From the NCBI RefSeq assembly GCF_023954335.1, contig NZ_JAMLIE010000001.1, positions 2,170,001-2,234,000 on the forward strand: a stretch of 64,000 bases of DNA, read 5' to 3'. The stretch is from Aquamicrobium sp. GTDB lineage: Bacteria > Pseudomonadota > Alphaproteobacteria > Rhizobiales > Rhizobiaceae. Shown piece after piece: positions 8,827 to 19,600 of this stretch (position 1 is the first letter of the stretch; each line of letters starts with the position of its first letter). Under the pieces are notes generated by a model. The model was not told the DNA's origin. It searched no databases and saw nothing but the letters and a program-made list of their open reading frames with translations. Position numbers and translations under genes: made by a program.

Positions 8827-10608
8827 ATGAGCGACAGGCGATTCTTTCTCGACGTGAAGCAATCCGCGACCGGGCTCGCCTGGGCGCACCGGCTCGACGC
8901 GCGCGGCGAGAACGCCGCGCTCGCCATCGCCCAGAACCACGGCATCCCCGATATCGTCGCCCGCGTCATGGCCGGGCGCGGCGTCGGCCAGGACGACGCG
9001 CCGCGCTTCCTCGACCCCACCATCCGCGACCTGTTGCCCGATCCGCGCTCGCTGACCGACATGGACAAGGCCGCGGCCCGCATCGCCGACGCGGTGGCGC
9101 GGCGCGAAAGGGTGGCGATCTTCGGCGACTACGACGTCGACGGCGCTGCCTCCTCGGCGCTGATGAAGCGCTTCCTCGCCCATTATGGCGTGGAGAGCGA
9201 AATCTACATTCCCGACCGGGTGTTCGAGGGCTACGGCCCCAACCCCGACGCCATGCGCGAGCTCGTGTCGCGCGGGGCGAAGCTGATCGTCACCGTCGAC
9301 TGCGGCACCAACAGCGCCGCTGCCATCGCCGCCGCCAACGAGGCGGGCGCGCAGGTGGTCGTGCTCGACCATCACCAGGTCGGCGGGGCGCTGCCGGAGG
9401 CGGTCGCGGTGGTCAATCCCAACCGCGACGACGACCTGTCGGGGCAGGGGCATCTGTGCGCCGCCGGCGTCGTCTTCCTCGCGCTGGTGCGCACGGTCGG
9501 CGTGTTGCGCGAGCGCGGCTTCGCCACGCCGCCGCCGGACCTCCTCGGCTGGCTCGACCTCGTGGCGCTGGCGACGGTGTGCGACGTGGTGCCGCTCTCG
9601 GGCGTCAATCGCGCCTTCGTCGTCAAGGGACTGCAGGCGATGCGCCGCATGGGCAATCAAGGCATCGCGGCGCTGGCGCGTGCCGCGCGCATCGGCGAGC
9701 CGCTGTCCACCTTCCATCTCGGCTTCGTGCTCGGCCCGCGCATCAATGCCGGCGGGCGCATCGGCGACGCCGCGCTCGGCAGCCGGCTGCTCGCCACCGA
9801 CGACCCGGTCGAGGCGGGAGACATCGCCGAGACGCTCGACCGGCTGAACGGCGAGCGCCAGGCGATGGAGCAGGAAATGTTGGCCCAAGCCCGCGCCGAG
9901 ACCGACGCGGAGCTGGCCGCCGGGGGCGGGCCGGCCGTCATCGTCACCGCCAGTGAGGGCTGGCATCCCGGCATCGTCGGGCTGATCGCGGCGCGGCTGA
10001 AGGAGCACGCCCGCCGCCCGGCCTTCGCCATCGCCTTCAACCCGAACGGCACCGGCACCGGCTCGGGCCGCTCGATCCCCGGCTTCGACCTCGGGCGCAT
10101 GGTGCGCGAGGCGGCAGCGCGCGGGCTGATCGTCAAGGGCGGCGGCCACGCCATGGCGGCTGGCATCACGGTCGAGCGGGCGCGCCTCGGCGATCTGCGC
10201 GCCTTCTTCGAGGAATGGGCGGCCGGCGAGGTCGCGCGCCTGCGCGCCGAGGAGATGCTGGAGATCGACGCCGCGCTCTCGGCCGAGGGCGCGACCTTCG
10301 ACCTGCTCGACCTGATCGACAGCGCCGGCCCCTACGGCTCCGGCCATGCCCAGCCGCTGCTGGTCCTGCCGCGCCACACGCTCGCCGACCTGCGGCCGGT
10401 GGGCGCGAACCATCTGCGCGCCGACCTGCGCTCGCAGGCGGGCGGGCGGATACAGGCGATGGCGTTCCGCGCGACGGAAACCGCGCTCGGCGACTTCCTG
10501 TTCGCCAATCGCGGCGGCACGGTGCACGTCGCCGGCCACCTCTCGTCCAACTGGTGGAACGGCGCGCGCTCGGTCCAGTTCAGGATCGTCGACGCGGCGC
10601 GCGCGTAG
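8827..10608 (+). CDS. recJ: Single-strand DNA exonuclease RecJ
   Basis: A 5'-3' exonuclease of recombination and mismatch repair. DHH-family motifs are present: GDYDVDGAASSAL (100-112, motif I), VTVDCGTN (about 156-162) and DHHQVGG (181-187). Then come the DHHA1 region with GSGRSIPGFDL and GGGHAMAAG, and a C-terminal OB-like RecJ domain. The length of 593 is usual for alphaproteobacteria. The ATG at 8827 follows GGGGGCG and is preceded by the repeat element, so the gene probably has its own promoter. Confidence 0.95.
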   Translation: MSDRRFFLDVKQSATGLAWAHRLDARGENAALAIAQNHGIPDIVARVMAGRGVGQDDAPRFLDPTIRDLLPDPRSLTDMDKAAARIADAVARRERVAIFGDYDVDGAASSALMKRFLAHYGVESEIYIPDRVFEGYGPNPDAMRELVSRGAKLIVTVDCGTNSAAAIAAANEAGAQVVVLDHHQVGGALPEAVAVVNPNRDDDLSGQGHLCAAGVVFLALVRTVGVLRERGFATPPPDLLGWLDLVALATVCDVVPLSGVNRAFVVKGLQAMRRMGNQGIAALARAARIGEPLSTFHLGFVLGPRINAGGRIGDAALGSRLLATDDPVEAGDIAETLDRLNGERQAMEQEMLAQARAETDAELAAGGGPAVIVTASEGWHPGIVGLIAARLKEHARRPAFAIAFNPNGTGTGSGRSIPGFDLGRMVREAAARGLIVKGGGHAMAAGITVERARLGDLRAFFEEWAAGEVARLRAEEMLEIDAALSAEGATFDLLDLIDSAGPYGSGHAQPLLVLPRHTLADLRPVGANHLRADLRSQAGGRIQAMAFRATETALGDFLFANRGGTVHVAGHLSSNWWNGARSVQFRIVDAARA

Positions 10609-10691
10609 CGCGAACCGCGAAAGAATGATACCAGACCGGGCGCCGAACCCGCAGATTTCCCCCGAGGAACCGACCCCCTTAGGAACCGATC

Positions 10692-12038
10692 ATGAGCGAA
10701 AGAAGCTGCCTCACCGTCATCCTTGCCGCCGGCGAGGGCACGCGCATGAAGAGCGCGCTGCCCAAGGTGCTGCACGAGGTGGCGGGCCTGTCGCTTGTCG
10801 GCCATGTGGTCAAGGCGGCGCGGCGTGAGCCGGGCGTCGATGTCGCGCTGGTCGTCGGCCGCGAGGCCGAGAAGGTCAGGAAGGCGGTCGAGCCCTTCGC
10901 GCCGGAGGCGGAAGCCTTCGTCCAGAGCGAGCGGCTCGGCACCGCCCATGCCGTGCTCGCGGCGCGCCAGAAGATCGCCAGAGGCTATGACGACGTCCTG
11001 ATCCTGTTCGGCGACACGCCGCTGATCGAGCCGCAATCGCTGGCCGAACTGCGCGCGGGGCTGGCGGAAGGCGCGGACGTGGTGGTGATGGGCTTTCACG
11101 CGCCTGATCCCACCGGCTACGGCCGGCTCTTGATGAAGGACGGCGCGCTCGTCGCCATCCGCGAGCACAAGGACGCGAGCGAGACCGAGCGGGCGGTCAC
11201 CTTCTGCAATGGCGGGCTGATGGCGGTCGCCGGCCGCCACGCGCTGTCGCTGCTCGACGCGGTCGGCAACGCCAACGCCAAGGGCGAATATTACCTGACC
11301 GACATCGTCGAGATCGCCGCCGCCCGCGGCCTTTCCGTGCGCGCCACCGAAGCGCCCTATGAGAGCCTGCTCGGCATCAACACGCGGCTCGAGCTCGCCG
11401 AGGCCGAAGGCGTCTGGCAGGGCCGCCGCCGCCGCGCGCTGATGCTGGCCGGCGTGACCATGCACGCGCCCGAGACGGTGCATCTTTGCCATGACACCGA
11501 GATCGAGCCGGACGCGGTGATCGAGCCGAACGTGGTGTTCGGCCCCGGCGTAACCGTCGCCGCCGGCGCGCGCATCCGCGCCTTCTCGCATCTGGAAGGC
11601 GCGGCCGTCGGCGAGAATGCCGAGGTCGGCCCGTTCGCGCGGCTGCGGCCCGGCGCGACACTCGGCCGCAAGGCCAAGGTCGGCAATTTCTGCGAGGTCA
11701 AGAAGGCGGTGATCGAGGAGGGGGCCAAGGTCAACCACCTGACCTATATCGGCGACGCGCGCATCGGCGCGGGGGCCAATATCGGCGCCGGCACCATCAC
11801 CTGCAACTATGACGGCTTCTCCAAGCACCACACCGAGATCGGTGCAGGGGCGTTCATCGGCTCGAACTCGTCGCTCGTCGCGCCGGTCAGCGTCGGCGCG
11901 GGGGCCTATGTCGCATCCGGCTCGGTGGTGACGAAGGACGTTCCCGACGACGCGCTCGCCTTCGGCCGCGCCCGGCAGGAGAACAAGCCCGACCTCGGCC
12001 GCCGCCTTCGTGAGAAGCTGGGCGGAAAGGGACATTAA
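10692..12038 (+). CDS. glmU: Bifunctional GlmU (GlcN-1-P acetyltransferase / UDP-GlcNAc pyrophosphorylase)
   Basis: Makes UDP-GlcNAc for peptidoglycan and LPS. The N-terminal uridylyltransferase domain starts with LAAGEGTRMKSALPK (11-25). The C-terminal half is a left-handed beta-helix with hexapeptide repeats and the acetyltransferase motifs NFCEVKKAVIEEG, HLTYIGDARIG and GTITCNYDG. The 448-residue length is complete. It is followed after 128 bp by glmS, the preceding enzyme of the same pathway, on the same strand. Confidence 0.97.
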   Translation: MSERSCLTVILAAGEGTRMKSALPKVLHEVAGLSLVGHVVKAARREPGVDVALVVGREAEKVRKAVEPFAPEAEAFVQSERLGTAHAVLAARQKIARGYDDVLILFGDTPLIEPQSLAELRAGLAEGADVVVMGFHAPDPTGYGRLLMKDGALVAIREHKDASETERAVTFCNGGLMAVAGRHALSLLDAVGNANAKGEYYLTDIVEIAAARGLSVRATEAPYESLLGINTRLELAEAEGVWQGRRRRALMLAGVTMHAPETVHLCHDTEIEPDAVIEPNVVFGPGVTVAAGARIRAFSHLEGAAVGENAEVGPFARLRPGATLGRKAKVGNFCEVKKAVIEEGAKVNHLTYIGDARIGAGANIGAGTITCNYDGFSKHHTEIGAGAFIGSNSSLVAPVSVGAGAYVASGSVVTKDVPDDALAFGRARQENKPDLGRRLREKLGGKGH

Positions 12039-12166
12039 CCCCTTTCGCGTAAGGATGGTCGCCGGCGTCGTTCGTGCCGATATGTGCGGAAACCATATGT
12101 GATTTTCGCCACAATCGTCGGGCGACTACGTATGCGGCGCAACGAGCGGAAGGACTGGGCTGAGCC

Positions 12167-13990
12167 ATGTGCGGGATTGTCGGAATTGTCGGGCGCGCGC
12201 CCGTTGCGCCGCTCATCGTCGATGCGCTGAAGCGGCTCGAATATCGCGGCTACGATTCCGCCGGCGTCGCCACCATCGACCATGGCCGGCTCGGCCGCCG
12301 CCGCGCGGAGGGCAAGCTGGTCAATCTGGAACGCCGGCTGCTTGACGAGCCGCTCGACGGCACCATCGGCATCGGCCACACCCGCTGGGCGACCCACGGC
12401 GTGCCGAACGAGACCAACGCCCACCCGCATTTTTCCGGCGACGTCGCCATCGTCCATAACGGCATCATCGAGAATTTCGCCGAGCTGCGCGCCGCGCTGA
12501 TCGCCGACGGCTACGAATTCTCCTCGCAGACCGACACCGAGGTCGTCGCCCATCTCGTCACCCGCGAGCTGAAGAAGGGGCTCCCCCCGGTCGAGGCCGC
12601 CCATGCCGCCCTGAGAGAGCTCGAAGGCGCATTCGCGCTCGCCATCATGTTCCGCGGCGAGGAGGACCTGATCATCGGCGCGCGCAACGGCCCGCCGCTC
12701 GCCGTCGGCCATGGCGAGGGCGAGATGTATCTCGGCTCCGACGCCATCGCGCTCGCGCCCTTCACCAACGCCATCACCTATCTGGAGGACGGCGACTGGG
12801 CGGTGATCCATCGCGACGGCATGGAGATCTTCGACATCGACGGCAACCGCGTCGAGCGGCAGAAGCGCCAGTCGGTCGGCACCTCCTATCTGGTCGACAA
12901 GGGCAATTACCGGCATTTCATGGAAAAGGAGATCCATGAGCAGCCGGAAGTCGTCTCGCACACGCTGGCGCACTATCTCGACTTCACCACCGGCGCGGCC
13001 AAGCCCTTCGAGACGCCGTTCGATTTCGCGGCAATAGACCGGCTGTCGGTCTCGGCCTGCGGCACGGCCTATCTCGCCGGCCTCGTCGGCAAATACTGGT
13101 TCGAGCGCTACGCGCGGCTGCCGGTCGACATCGATGTCGCCTCCGAGTTCCGCTACCGCGAGATGCCGCTGTCGCAGAAAAGCGCGGCGCTGTTCATTTC
13201 GCAGTCGGGCGAGACCGCCGACACGCTCGCCTCGCTGCGCTACTGCCGGCGCGAGGGCGTGCCTATCTCGGCCATCGTCAACGTGCGCGAATCGACCATC
13301 GCCCGCGAATCCGACGGCATCTTCCCGACGCTCGCCGGCCCCGAGATCGGCGTCGCCTCGACCAAGGCGTTCACCTGCCAGCTGTCCGTGCTCGCCTCGC
13401 TCGCCGTGCGCGCCGCCGCGGCGCGCGGCACCATCACCCGCGAGGGCGAGGCCGCGCTGGTGCGCCAGCTTTCCGAGACGCCGAAGCTCATCAACCAGGC
13501 GCTGAAGCTCGCCCCCCAGATCGAGAAGCTGGCGCGCGAATTGTCCCATTACAAGGACGTGCTCTATCTCGGCCGCGACACCTCCTATCCGCTGGCGCTC
13601 GAGGGCGCGCTGAAGCTCAAGGAAATCTCCTACATCCACGCCGAGGGCTATGCGGCGGGCGAGCTGAAGCACGGGCCCATCGCCCTGATCGACGAGAAGA
13701 TGCCGGTGATCGTCATCGCCCCGCACGACCGCATCTTCGACAAGACCGTGTCGAACATGCAGGAAGTGGCGGCGCGCGGCGGCAAGATCATCCTCATCAC
13801 CGACGCCGAAGGGGCGAGGCATGCCACCGTCGAGACGCTCGACACCATCATCGTGCCCGACGCGCCCGAGATCGCCGCCCCCATCGTCCACGCGCTGCCG
13901 ATCCAGATGCTCGCCTACTACACCGCCGTCTTCATGGGCACGGATGTCGACCAGCCGCGCAATCTGGCGAAATCGGTGACGGTGGAGTAG
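12167..13990 (+). CDS. glmS: Glutamine-fructose-6-phosphate aminotransferase (isomerising)
   Basis: Makes glucosamine 6-phosphate, the entry step to amino sugars. The mature N-terminus is MCGIVGIVG, with Cys2 as the glutaminase nucleophile; HTRWATHG and HNGIIENF complete that site. Two SIS domains follow (SACGTAYLAG, SQSGETADTL, YLGRDTSYPLALEGALKLKE), and the protein ends in the conserved DVDQPRNLAKSVTVE. The 607-residue length is normal. The downstream repeat element separates it from the convergent recG. Confidence 0.97.
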   Translation: MCGIVGIVGRAPVAPLIVDALKRLEYRGYDSAGVATIDHGRLGRRRAEGKLVNLERRLLDEPLDGTIGIGHTRWATHGVPNETNAHPHFSGDVAIVHNGIIENFAELRAALIADGYEFSSQTDTEVVAHLVTRELKKGLPPVEAAHAALRELEGAFALAIMFRGEEDLIIGARNGPPLAVGHGEGEMYLGSDAIALAPFTNAITYLEDGDWAVIHRDGMEIFDIDGNRVERQKRQSVGTSYLVDKGNYRHFMEKEIHEQPEVVSHTLAHYLDFTTGAAKPFETPFDFAAIDRLSVSACGTAYLAGLVGKYWFERYARLPVDIDVASEFRYREMPLSQKSAALFISQSGETADTLASLRYCRREGVPISAIVNVRESTIARESDGIFPTLAGPEIGVASTKAFTCQLSVLASLAVRAAAARGTITREGEAALVRQLSETPKLINQALKLAPQIEKLARELSHYKDVLYLGRDTSYPLALEGALKLKEISYIHAEGYAAGELKHGPIALIDEKMPVIVIAPHDRIFDKTVSNMQEVAARGGKIILITDAEGARHATVETLDTIIVPDAPEIAAPIVHALPIQMLAYYTAVFMGTDVDQPRNLAKSVTVE

Positions 13991-14018
13991 GGCGCTTCTT
14001 TCGGGAGCCTCGGCGCTA

Positions 14019-14138
14019 TCCCTCACCGGCTCGCTGCGCTCGCCACCTCTCCCCGGAGGGGAGAGGAAAGCCGGCCGCAACCTCCCCCTTTTTCCTCTCC
14101 CCTCCGGGGAGAGGTGGCCCGAAGGGCCGGTGAGGGGA
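14019..14138. repeat. Inverted mosaic repeat, copy 3 (diverged subtype)
   Basis: Arms at about 14019-14070 and 14090-14138 pair as TCCCTCACCGGC / GCCGGTGAGGGGA, each with an inner hairpin CTCTCCCC-GGAGGGGAGAG. The plan matches copies 1 and 2 but the inner loop sequence differs. It lies between the convergent ends of glmS and recG, a good position for bidirectional termination. Confidence 0.78.
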
Positions 14139-14161
14139 CAGCGCGCCGTAGCCGGACAACT

Positions 14162-16270
14162 CTACCCCGCCCGCAGCAGCCGGATCGCGTCGTCGCGGCC
14201 GTGGAGGTAGAGCAGCATCCGCAAGGCCTCGCCGCGCGGCGAAGAAAGTTCCGGGTCGCGCTCCAGCACCAGCCTTGCGTCGTCGCGGGCGATCTCAAGG
14301 AGGTCGCCGTGCCGCTCCAGCCGGGCGACGCGAAAGCCCGGCGTGCCGGACTGGCGCGTGCCGAGCAGCTCTCCCTCGCCGCGCAGCTTCAGATCCTCCT
14401 CGGAAATGCGGAAGCCGTCCTCGGTCTCGCGCATCACCGAAAGGCGCTGCTTCGCCACCAGCCCGAGCGGCTCCTTGTAGAGCAGCACGCAGGACGACGC
14501 CTTCGCCCCGCGCCCGACCCGCCCGCGCAACTGGTGGAGCTGGGCGAGGCCGAAGCGTTCGGCATGCTCGATGACGATGATGGTCGCATCCGGCACGTCG
14601 ACGCCGACCTCGATCACCGTTGTGCCGACGAGGATGCGCGTTTCGCCGTCCTTGAAGGCGCGCATCGCCTCGTCCTTGTCGCGGCCGGCCATGCGGCCGT
14701 GGATGAGGCCGAGCGCGTCGCCGAAGACCGGCTTGAGCGAGGCGAAGCGGTCCTCGGCCGACATCAGCTTGACCTCTTCCGATTCCTCGACCAGCGGGCA
14801 GATCCAGTAGACCTTCTGCCCCTCGGCGACGGCATGGCGCAGGCGCTCGACGAGGCCGGGCAGCCGCTCCAGCGGCAGCGTCACGGTCTGGATCGGCTGG
14901 CGGCCGGCCGGCTTCTCGGTCAGGCGCGAAACGTCCATATCGCCGAAGGCGGTCAGTACCAGCGTGCGTGGGATCGGCGTCGCCGTCATCACCAGCATGT
15001 CCGGGGCGATGCCCTTGGCGGTCATGGCGAGGCGTTGGTGGACGCCGAAGCGGTGCTGCTCGTCGACGATGGCGAGCGCAAGGTTTTTGTATTCCACCCC
15101 CTCCTGGAACAGGGCGTGGGTGCCGAGCACGATGTGGATTTCGCCCGCCGCCAGCCCTTCGAGGATCTGCGCGCGCTCCTTGCCCTTCTCGCGCCCGGTC
15201 AGCACGGCGGCGCGCAGGCCGGCGCGCGCCGCGAGCGGCGCGATGGTGGCGAGGTGCTGGCGGGCGAGGATTTCGGTCGGGGCCATCAGCGCCGACTGGC
15301 CGCCGGCCTCGGCCGCCCGCGCCATGGCGAGCAGCGCCACCACGGTCTTGCCCGAGCCGACATCGCCCTGAAGCAGCCGCAGCATGCGCTTTTCCGAGGC
15401 GAGGTCGGCATGGATTTCGCTGAGCGCCTGCTCCTGCGCCCCGGTCAGCGAATAGGGCAGCGCGGCGCGGATCGCGGCTTCCAGGCTGCCGTCGCCGGTG
15501 AGCGGCCGGCCCGGGACATGGCGCAGCTTCGCGCGCACCAGCGCCAGCGCGAGCTGCCCGGCCAGCAGCTCGTCATAGGCGAGCCTGCGCCACGCGGCGG
15601 AATCCGGGTCGATGTCGAGCGGGTCGGACGGCTCGTGCAGGCGGTGAAGCGCCATGCGCAGCGCCGGAAAGCTGCGCCGGCGGATCAGCTCCGGGTCGAG
15701 CCATTCCGGCAGGTCGGGCAGGCGCGCCACCGCGCCGAGGATCGCGCGGCGCAGCACCTTGGCCGAAAGCCCCGCCGTCAGCGGATAGACCGGCTCCAGC
15801 GCCGGCAATTCGTCGGCGCGGGCGACGGGCACCATATGGTCGGGATGGACCATCGACGGGCGGCCGTTGAACCATTCGAGCCTGCCGGAGACCAGCATCC
15901 GCTCGCCCTCGGGCAGCGCCTTTTGCAGCCACTCGCCCTTGGCGTGGAAGAAGGTGAGGGCGATCTCCTCCGTGTCGTCATGGGCGAAGACGCGATAAGG
16001 CACGGACCCGCGCCCGCGCGGCGCCGGCTGATGGCGCCCTATCGTGACCTCGATCGTCACCAGCGCCCCGTCCGGCGCGTCGGCGATGGCATAGCGCTGG
16101 CGTCGGTCGATCACCGCATGCGGCAGGACGAACAGGAGATCGCCGATCCGGACCTCGCGCCCGCCGGTGTCGGCCGGCACGACATTGGCGATCAGCCCGG
16201 CCACCTTCGGGCCGACGCCGTCGAGCGTGGTGGCGGGCGCGAACAGCGGGTCGAGAAGCGAAGGGCGCAT
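14162..16270 (-). CDS. recG: ATP-dependent DNA helicase RecG
   Basis: A branch-migration helicase that remodels stalled forks and Holliday junctions. An N-terminal wedge/OB domain (to about residue 250) precedes helicase domain 1, with Walker A GDVGSGKT (about 300-308), the DEQHRFG box and TATPIPRTL. Helicase domain 2 has HGRMAGRDKDE, VGVDVPDAT and HQLRGRVGRG. The 702-residue length is full. It is divergent from sdhE, with 96 bp between the two starts. Confidence 0.96.
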   Translation of the reverse strand: MRPSLLDPLFAPATTLDGVGPKVAGLIANVVPADTGGREVRIGDLLFVLPHAVIDRRQRYAIADAPDGALVTIEVTIGRHQPAPRGRGSVPYRVFAHDDTEEIALTFFHAKGEWLQKALPEGERMLVSGRLEWFNGRPSMVHPDHMVPVARADELPALEPVYPLTAGLSAKVLRRAILGAVARLPDLPEWLDPELIRRRSFPALRMALHRLHEPSDPLDIDPDSAAWRRLAYDELLAGQLALALVRAKLRHVPGRPLTGDGSLEAAIRAALPYSLTGAQEQALSEIHADLASEKRMLRLLQGDVGSGKTVVALLAMARAAEAGGQSALMAPTEILARQHLATIAPLAARAGLRAAVLTGREKGKERAQILEGLAAGEIHIVLGTHALFQEGVEYKNLALAIVDEQHRFGVHQRLAMTAKGIAPDMLVMTATPIPRTLVLTAFGDMDVSRLTEKPAGRQPIQTVTLPLERLPGLVERLRHAVAEGQKVYWICPLVEESEEVKLMSAEDRFASLKPVFGDALGLIHGRMAGRDKDEAMRAFKDGETRILVGTTVIEVGVDVPDATIIVIEHAERFGLAQLHQLRGRVGRGAKASSCVLLYKEPLGLVAKQRLSVMRETEDGFRISEEDLKLRGEGELLGTRQSGTPGFRVARLERHGDLLEIARDDARLVLERDPELSSPRGEALRMLLYLHGRDDAIRLLRAG

Positions 16271-16366
16271 GGCGACAGTCTATTGCGCGCGATCGCGCCC
16301 GCAAAGGCTGACATCGCTCCGTCCAGAGGCTATATGCGACCTTCGTCCACAAGGGTGTCGCCGACC

Positions 16367-16654
16367 ATGACCGGAAGCGAGCGTTCCAGCGCCGATCTCG
16401 ATTACCGCCGCCGCAAGGTGCTCTACCGCTCCTGGCATCGCGGCATGCGCGAGGTCGACCTCATCCTCGGCTCGTTCGCAGACGGCGAGATCGCCGGCCT
16501 TTCCGAGGAGGATCTGGCGCTCTACGAGGCGTTCATGGCCGAGCAGGACGGCGATATCCTCAAATGGGTGACGGGCGAGGCGAAGGTGCCGGTCCGCCAC
16601 GACAACACGGTGTTCGCGAAGATACTCACCTATCGCGAAGCGCCGCTGGCCTGA
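16367..16654 (+). CDS. sdhE: FAD assembly factor SdhE (SDHAF2 family)
   Basis: Promotes covalent flavinylation of succinate dehydrogenase SdhA. The 95-residue protein has RRRKVLYRSWHRGMREVDL (about 14-32), which contains the functional RGxxE motif, and the acidic segment LSEEDLALYEAFMAEQD. I start it at the ATG at 16367; an in-frame ATG at 16334 would add 11 residues without family support. It lies 7 bp before mfd on the same strand, an arrangement common in alphaproteobacteria, so the two are probably cotranscribed. Confidence 0.9.
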   Translation: MTGSERSSADLDYRRRKVLYRSWHRGMREVDLILGSFADGEIAGLSEEDLALYEAFMAEQDGDILKWVTGEAKVPVRHDNTVFAKILTYREAPLA

Positions 16655-16661
16655 CCGGACC

Positions 16662-19600
16662 ATGAGCCTGCTCGACCCCATCCGCCTGCCCGCCGAGGGC
16701 GTTGTCGTCGTCGACGGCGTCGCCGACGGCTACGAGGCGTTCGCGCTCGCTTCCATCGCCGCCGGGCAGGGCGAGCGGCCGGTGATCTTCGTCGCGCGCG
16801 ACGGCCAGCGCCTGCCGGCCATCGCCGAGACGCTGGCCTTCGCCGCGCCGGGCCTGCCCGTGCTCGAGCTGCCGGCGTGGGATTGCCTGCCCTACGACCG
16901 CGTCTCGCCGGGGGCGGACGCGGCGGCGCGGCGGCTCGACGCCTTCGTCGCCATGGCGGCGCTGCGCGAAAAGCCGCACCGGGCGGTGATCCTCGCCAGC
17001 GCCAACGCCGTGCTGCAACGCATGCCGCCCGCCGAAACCGTTCTCGCCCAGACGATCACGGCCCGGCCGGGCAACCAGATCGACATGAAGGCGCTGGCCT
17101 TGCGGCTCGACACCGCCGGCTTCGAGCGGGTCTCGACCGTGCGCGACGTCGGCGAATATGCCGTGCGCGGCGGCATTCTCGACATCCACGCGCCGGGCGG
17201 CGAGCCGCTGCGCCTCGATTTCTTCGGCGATTCGCTGGAATCGATCCGCGCCTTCGACCCGGCGACCCAGCGCACCACAGGCCAGCGCACCGAACTGTCG
17301 CTGAAGCCGATGAGCGAGGTCGAGCTGACGCCCGAGGCCGTCAGCCGCTTCCGCCGCGCCTATATCGAGGCGTTCGGCGCGCCCTCGCGCGACGACGCGC
17401 TCTATGCCGCCGTCAGCGAAGGTCGCCGCTTCGCCGGCATGGAGCATTGGCTGCCGATGTTCCACGAGCGGCTGGAGACGCTGTTCGACTACCTGCCGGA
17501 TGATGCGACGATCGTCTTCGACCATCTGGCGCGCGAGGCGATCGCCGAGCGCCACGCGCTGATCCTCGACCATTACGAGGCGCGCACCAGGCAGCCCGCC
17601 GCCGGCATGGGCGAGGCCGTGCCCTACAAGCCGGCGCGGCCCGAGACGCTCTACCTGTCGCCGGACGAGGTGGCGGCGCGGGCCGGAGAACGGCTCGCCG
17701 TCGATTTGACGCCGTTCGACGCGCCGGAGGCCGCCGGCAGGACGCTGCGCCACGCCGGCGCCCATGCCGGCAAGAACTTCGCCGAGGAACGCGCCGACCC
17801 CAACGCCAACGTCTTCGATCACGCGGTAAAGCACGTCGCCGATATGAGGGCCGGCGGAAAGCGCGTGCTCGTCGCCGGCTTTTCCGAAGGCTCGCTCGAC
17901 CGGCTGACGCAGGTGCTGGAAGAGCACGGGCTGGGCAATCTGAAGCGCGTCGCCTCGCTCGCCGAAGCGGAGAAGCTGAAGCCGGGCGAGGCGGGGCTCG
18001 CGGTCCTGCCGCTGGAGGCCGGGTTCGAGACGCAGAACCTCGTCGTCGTCGCCGAGCAGGACATCTTGGGCGACCGCCTGATTCGGCGCGCGAAAAGGCG
18101 GCGCAAGGCGTCTGATTTCATTGCCGAAGTCGCGGCGCTGTCGGCCGGCGACATCGTCGTCCATGCCGACCACGGCATCGGCCGCTTCGTCGGGCTGAAG
18201 ACCATCGAAGCGGCCGGCGCGCCGCATGACTGCCTTGAAATCCGCTATGCCGGCGACGACCGGCTGTTCCTTCCCGTCGAGAACATCGAGCTCCTGTCGC
18301 GCTACGGCTCGGATTCGGCCGAGGCGGTCCTCGACAAGCTCGGCGGCGTCGCCTGGCAGTCGCGCAAGGCCAAGCTGAAGCGCAAGCTGCTCGAAATGGC
18401 CGGCCAGTTGATCCAGCTGGCGGCCGAGCGGCAGATGCGGCCCGCGCCCGTCATCACCGCGCCCGACGGGCTCTATGGCGAGTTTTCCGCCCGCTTCCCC
18501 TATGACGAGACCGACGACCAGCTCGCGGCCATCGAGGCGGTGAACGACGACCTCGCCGCCGGAAGGCCGATGGACCGGCTGATCTGCGGCGACGTCGGCT
18601 TCGGCAAGACCGAGGTCGCGCTGCGCGCCGCCTTTCTCGCCGCCATGGAAGGGTTTCAGGTCGCGGTCGTGGTGCCGACCACGCTGCTCGCCCGCCAGCA
18701 TTTCCGCACCTTCAGCCAGCGTTTCGCCGGCCTGCCCGTCACCGCCCGGCAGGCCTCGCGCCTCGTCGGCACGAAGGAGCTGGCGGAGACCAAGAAGGGA
18801 CTGGCCGAAGGCACGGTCGACATCGTCGTCGGCACCCACGCGCTGCTCGGCTCGTCGATCACCTTCAAGAATCTCGGCCTGCTGATCGTCGACGAGGAGC
18901 AGCATTTCGGCGTCAAGCACAAGGAGCGGCTGAAGGAGCTGAAGAGCGACGTCCATGTGCTGACGCTCTCGGCGACCCCGATCCCGCGCACGCTGCAGCT
19001 GGCGCTGACCGGCGTGCGCGAGCTTTCGCTGATCGCCACGCCCCCGGTCGACCGCATGGCGGTGCGCACCTTCATCTCGCCCTTCGACCCGCTGGTGATC
19101 CGCGAGACGCTGCTGCGCGAGCGCTATCGCGGCGGCCAGAGCTTTTATGTGGTGCCGCGCATCTCCGACCTCGCCGACATCAGGCGCTTCCTCGAGGAAC
19201 AGGTGCCGGAGCTGAAGGTGGCGACCGCCCATGGCCAGATGGCGGCGGGCGAGCTCGACGACATCATGAACGCCTTCTATGACGGCCAGTACGACGTGCT
19301 GCTCTCGACCACCATCGTCGAATCCGGCCTCGACATCCCGACCGCCAACACGATGATCGTCCACCGGGCCGACATGTTCGGCCTTGCCCAGCTCTACCAA
19401 TTACGCGGCCGCGTCGGGCGCTCGAAGCTGCGCGCCTACGCGCTGTTCACGCTGCCGGCCAACAAGACGCTGACGCAGCTCGCCGAGCGGCGGCTGAAGG
19501 TGCTGCAATCGCTCGACACGCTGGGCGCGGGCTTCCAGCTTGCCAGCCACGACCTCGACATCCGCGGCGCCGGCAATTTGCTCGGCGAGGAGCAGTCCGG

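Noticed and set aside
14114..16366. The long N-terminal part of the open frame that ends in sdhE
   Set aside because: It is antisense to recG; only the last 95 codons match the SdhE family, so the start was placed at 16367.
16626..19400. A 924-codon minus-strand frame inside mfd
   Set aside because: Antisense shadow of a universally conserved repair protein.
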